Of a stretch of DNA of 31,563 nt, positions 31,494 to 31,563 are shown in pieces. The notes under the pieces are model-generated. The model saw nothing but the letters and a program-made list of their open reading frames with translations, was not told where the DNA came from and did not search any database. The DNA is from Bacillota bacterium (GTDB taxonomy: Bacteria > Bacillota > UBA4882 > UBA8346). The first letter of the stretch is position 1, and every line of letters starts with the position of its first letter. The stretch lies in NCBI GenBank assembly GCA_023394955.1, contig JAEWZY010000059.1:1-31563 (forward strand), written 5' to 3'. Made by a program: the position numbers and the translations under genes.

Positions 31494-31563
31494 CATTACA
31501 CCCTTATTGTGAGTTTCTTAAATTATTTCCTATTTGGGCTGGGATTATGATCAAGCATGAACT

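Overview
The window reads as a chromosome segment of an anaerobic, probably spore-forming Bacillota (Firmicutes) bacterium. The evidence is strong AGGAGG-type ribosome binding sites, frequent GTG/TTG starts, a single-chain pyruvate:ferredoxin oxidoreductase, a SpoIID-family protein, CCA-encoding tRNA genes and PBSX-type phage tail proteins. No species can be named from the sequence alone.

Left flank (1-16012): host genes, mostly single units. They are a secreted GH18 chitinase-like enzyme, a GNAT acetyltransferase, PFOR (nifJ), a TPR + SpoIID protein, an imidazolonepropionase-like amidohydrolase, a 58-codon reverse-strand gene and serS. A two-gene operon follows: a GT4 glycosyltransferase, then a nucleotidyltransferase fused to a mutase domain that has lost its catalytic motifs. 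Next come tRNA-Ser(UGA), tRNA-Ser(GCU) and tRNA-Arg(ACG).

Integrated element (16043-30250): about 14.15 kb, visibly more AT-rich, inserted in the 3' half of tRNA-Arg and bounded by perfect 58-bp direct repeats (attL/attR). Inside each end is a pair of TACACC sites 12 bp apart, likely integrase arm sites. In order it carries: a leftward XRE repressor facing an excisionase-like gene across a divergent promoter pair; a primase/SF3 helicase gene followed by six ATCACA iterons; a set of small genes including a TerS-like helix-turn-helix protein; a sigma-70-like factor whose ribosome binding site lies in a hairpin; then a tape-measure protein and an XkdQ-like tail hub. After a terminator there is a second control module (excisionase-like gene, XRE repressor, four operators, CTG-start Cro-like gene), a membrane/zinc-finger protein and a tyrosine integrase.

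The element has no large terminase, portal, capsid, sheath, tube, baseplate wedge or lysis gene that I can recognise, yet its reading frames are intact and tightly coupled. My best reading is a phage satellite (PICI-like in logic) that brings a TerS-like protein, its own tape measure and hub, and a private sigma factor, and may borrow the rest from a helper phage. That role is inference; the gene content and sites are seen in the sequence.

Right flank (30251-31563): the displaced tRNA terminator, a perfect 7-bp GC hairpin, and a reverse-strand CoA-dehydratase (HgdB/COG3580-3581-like) protein.
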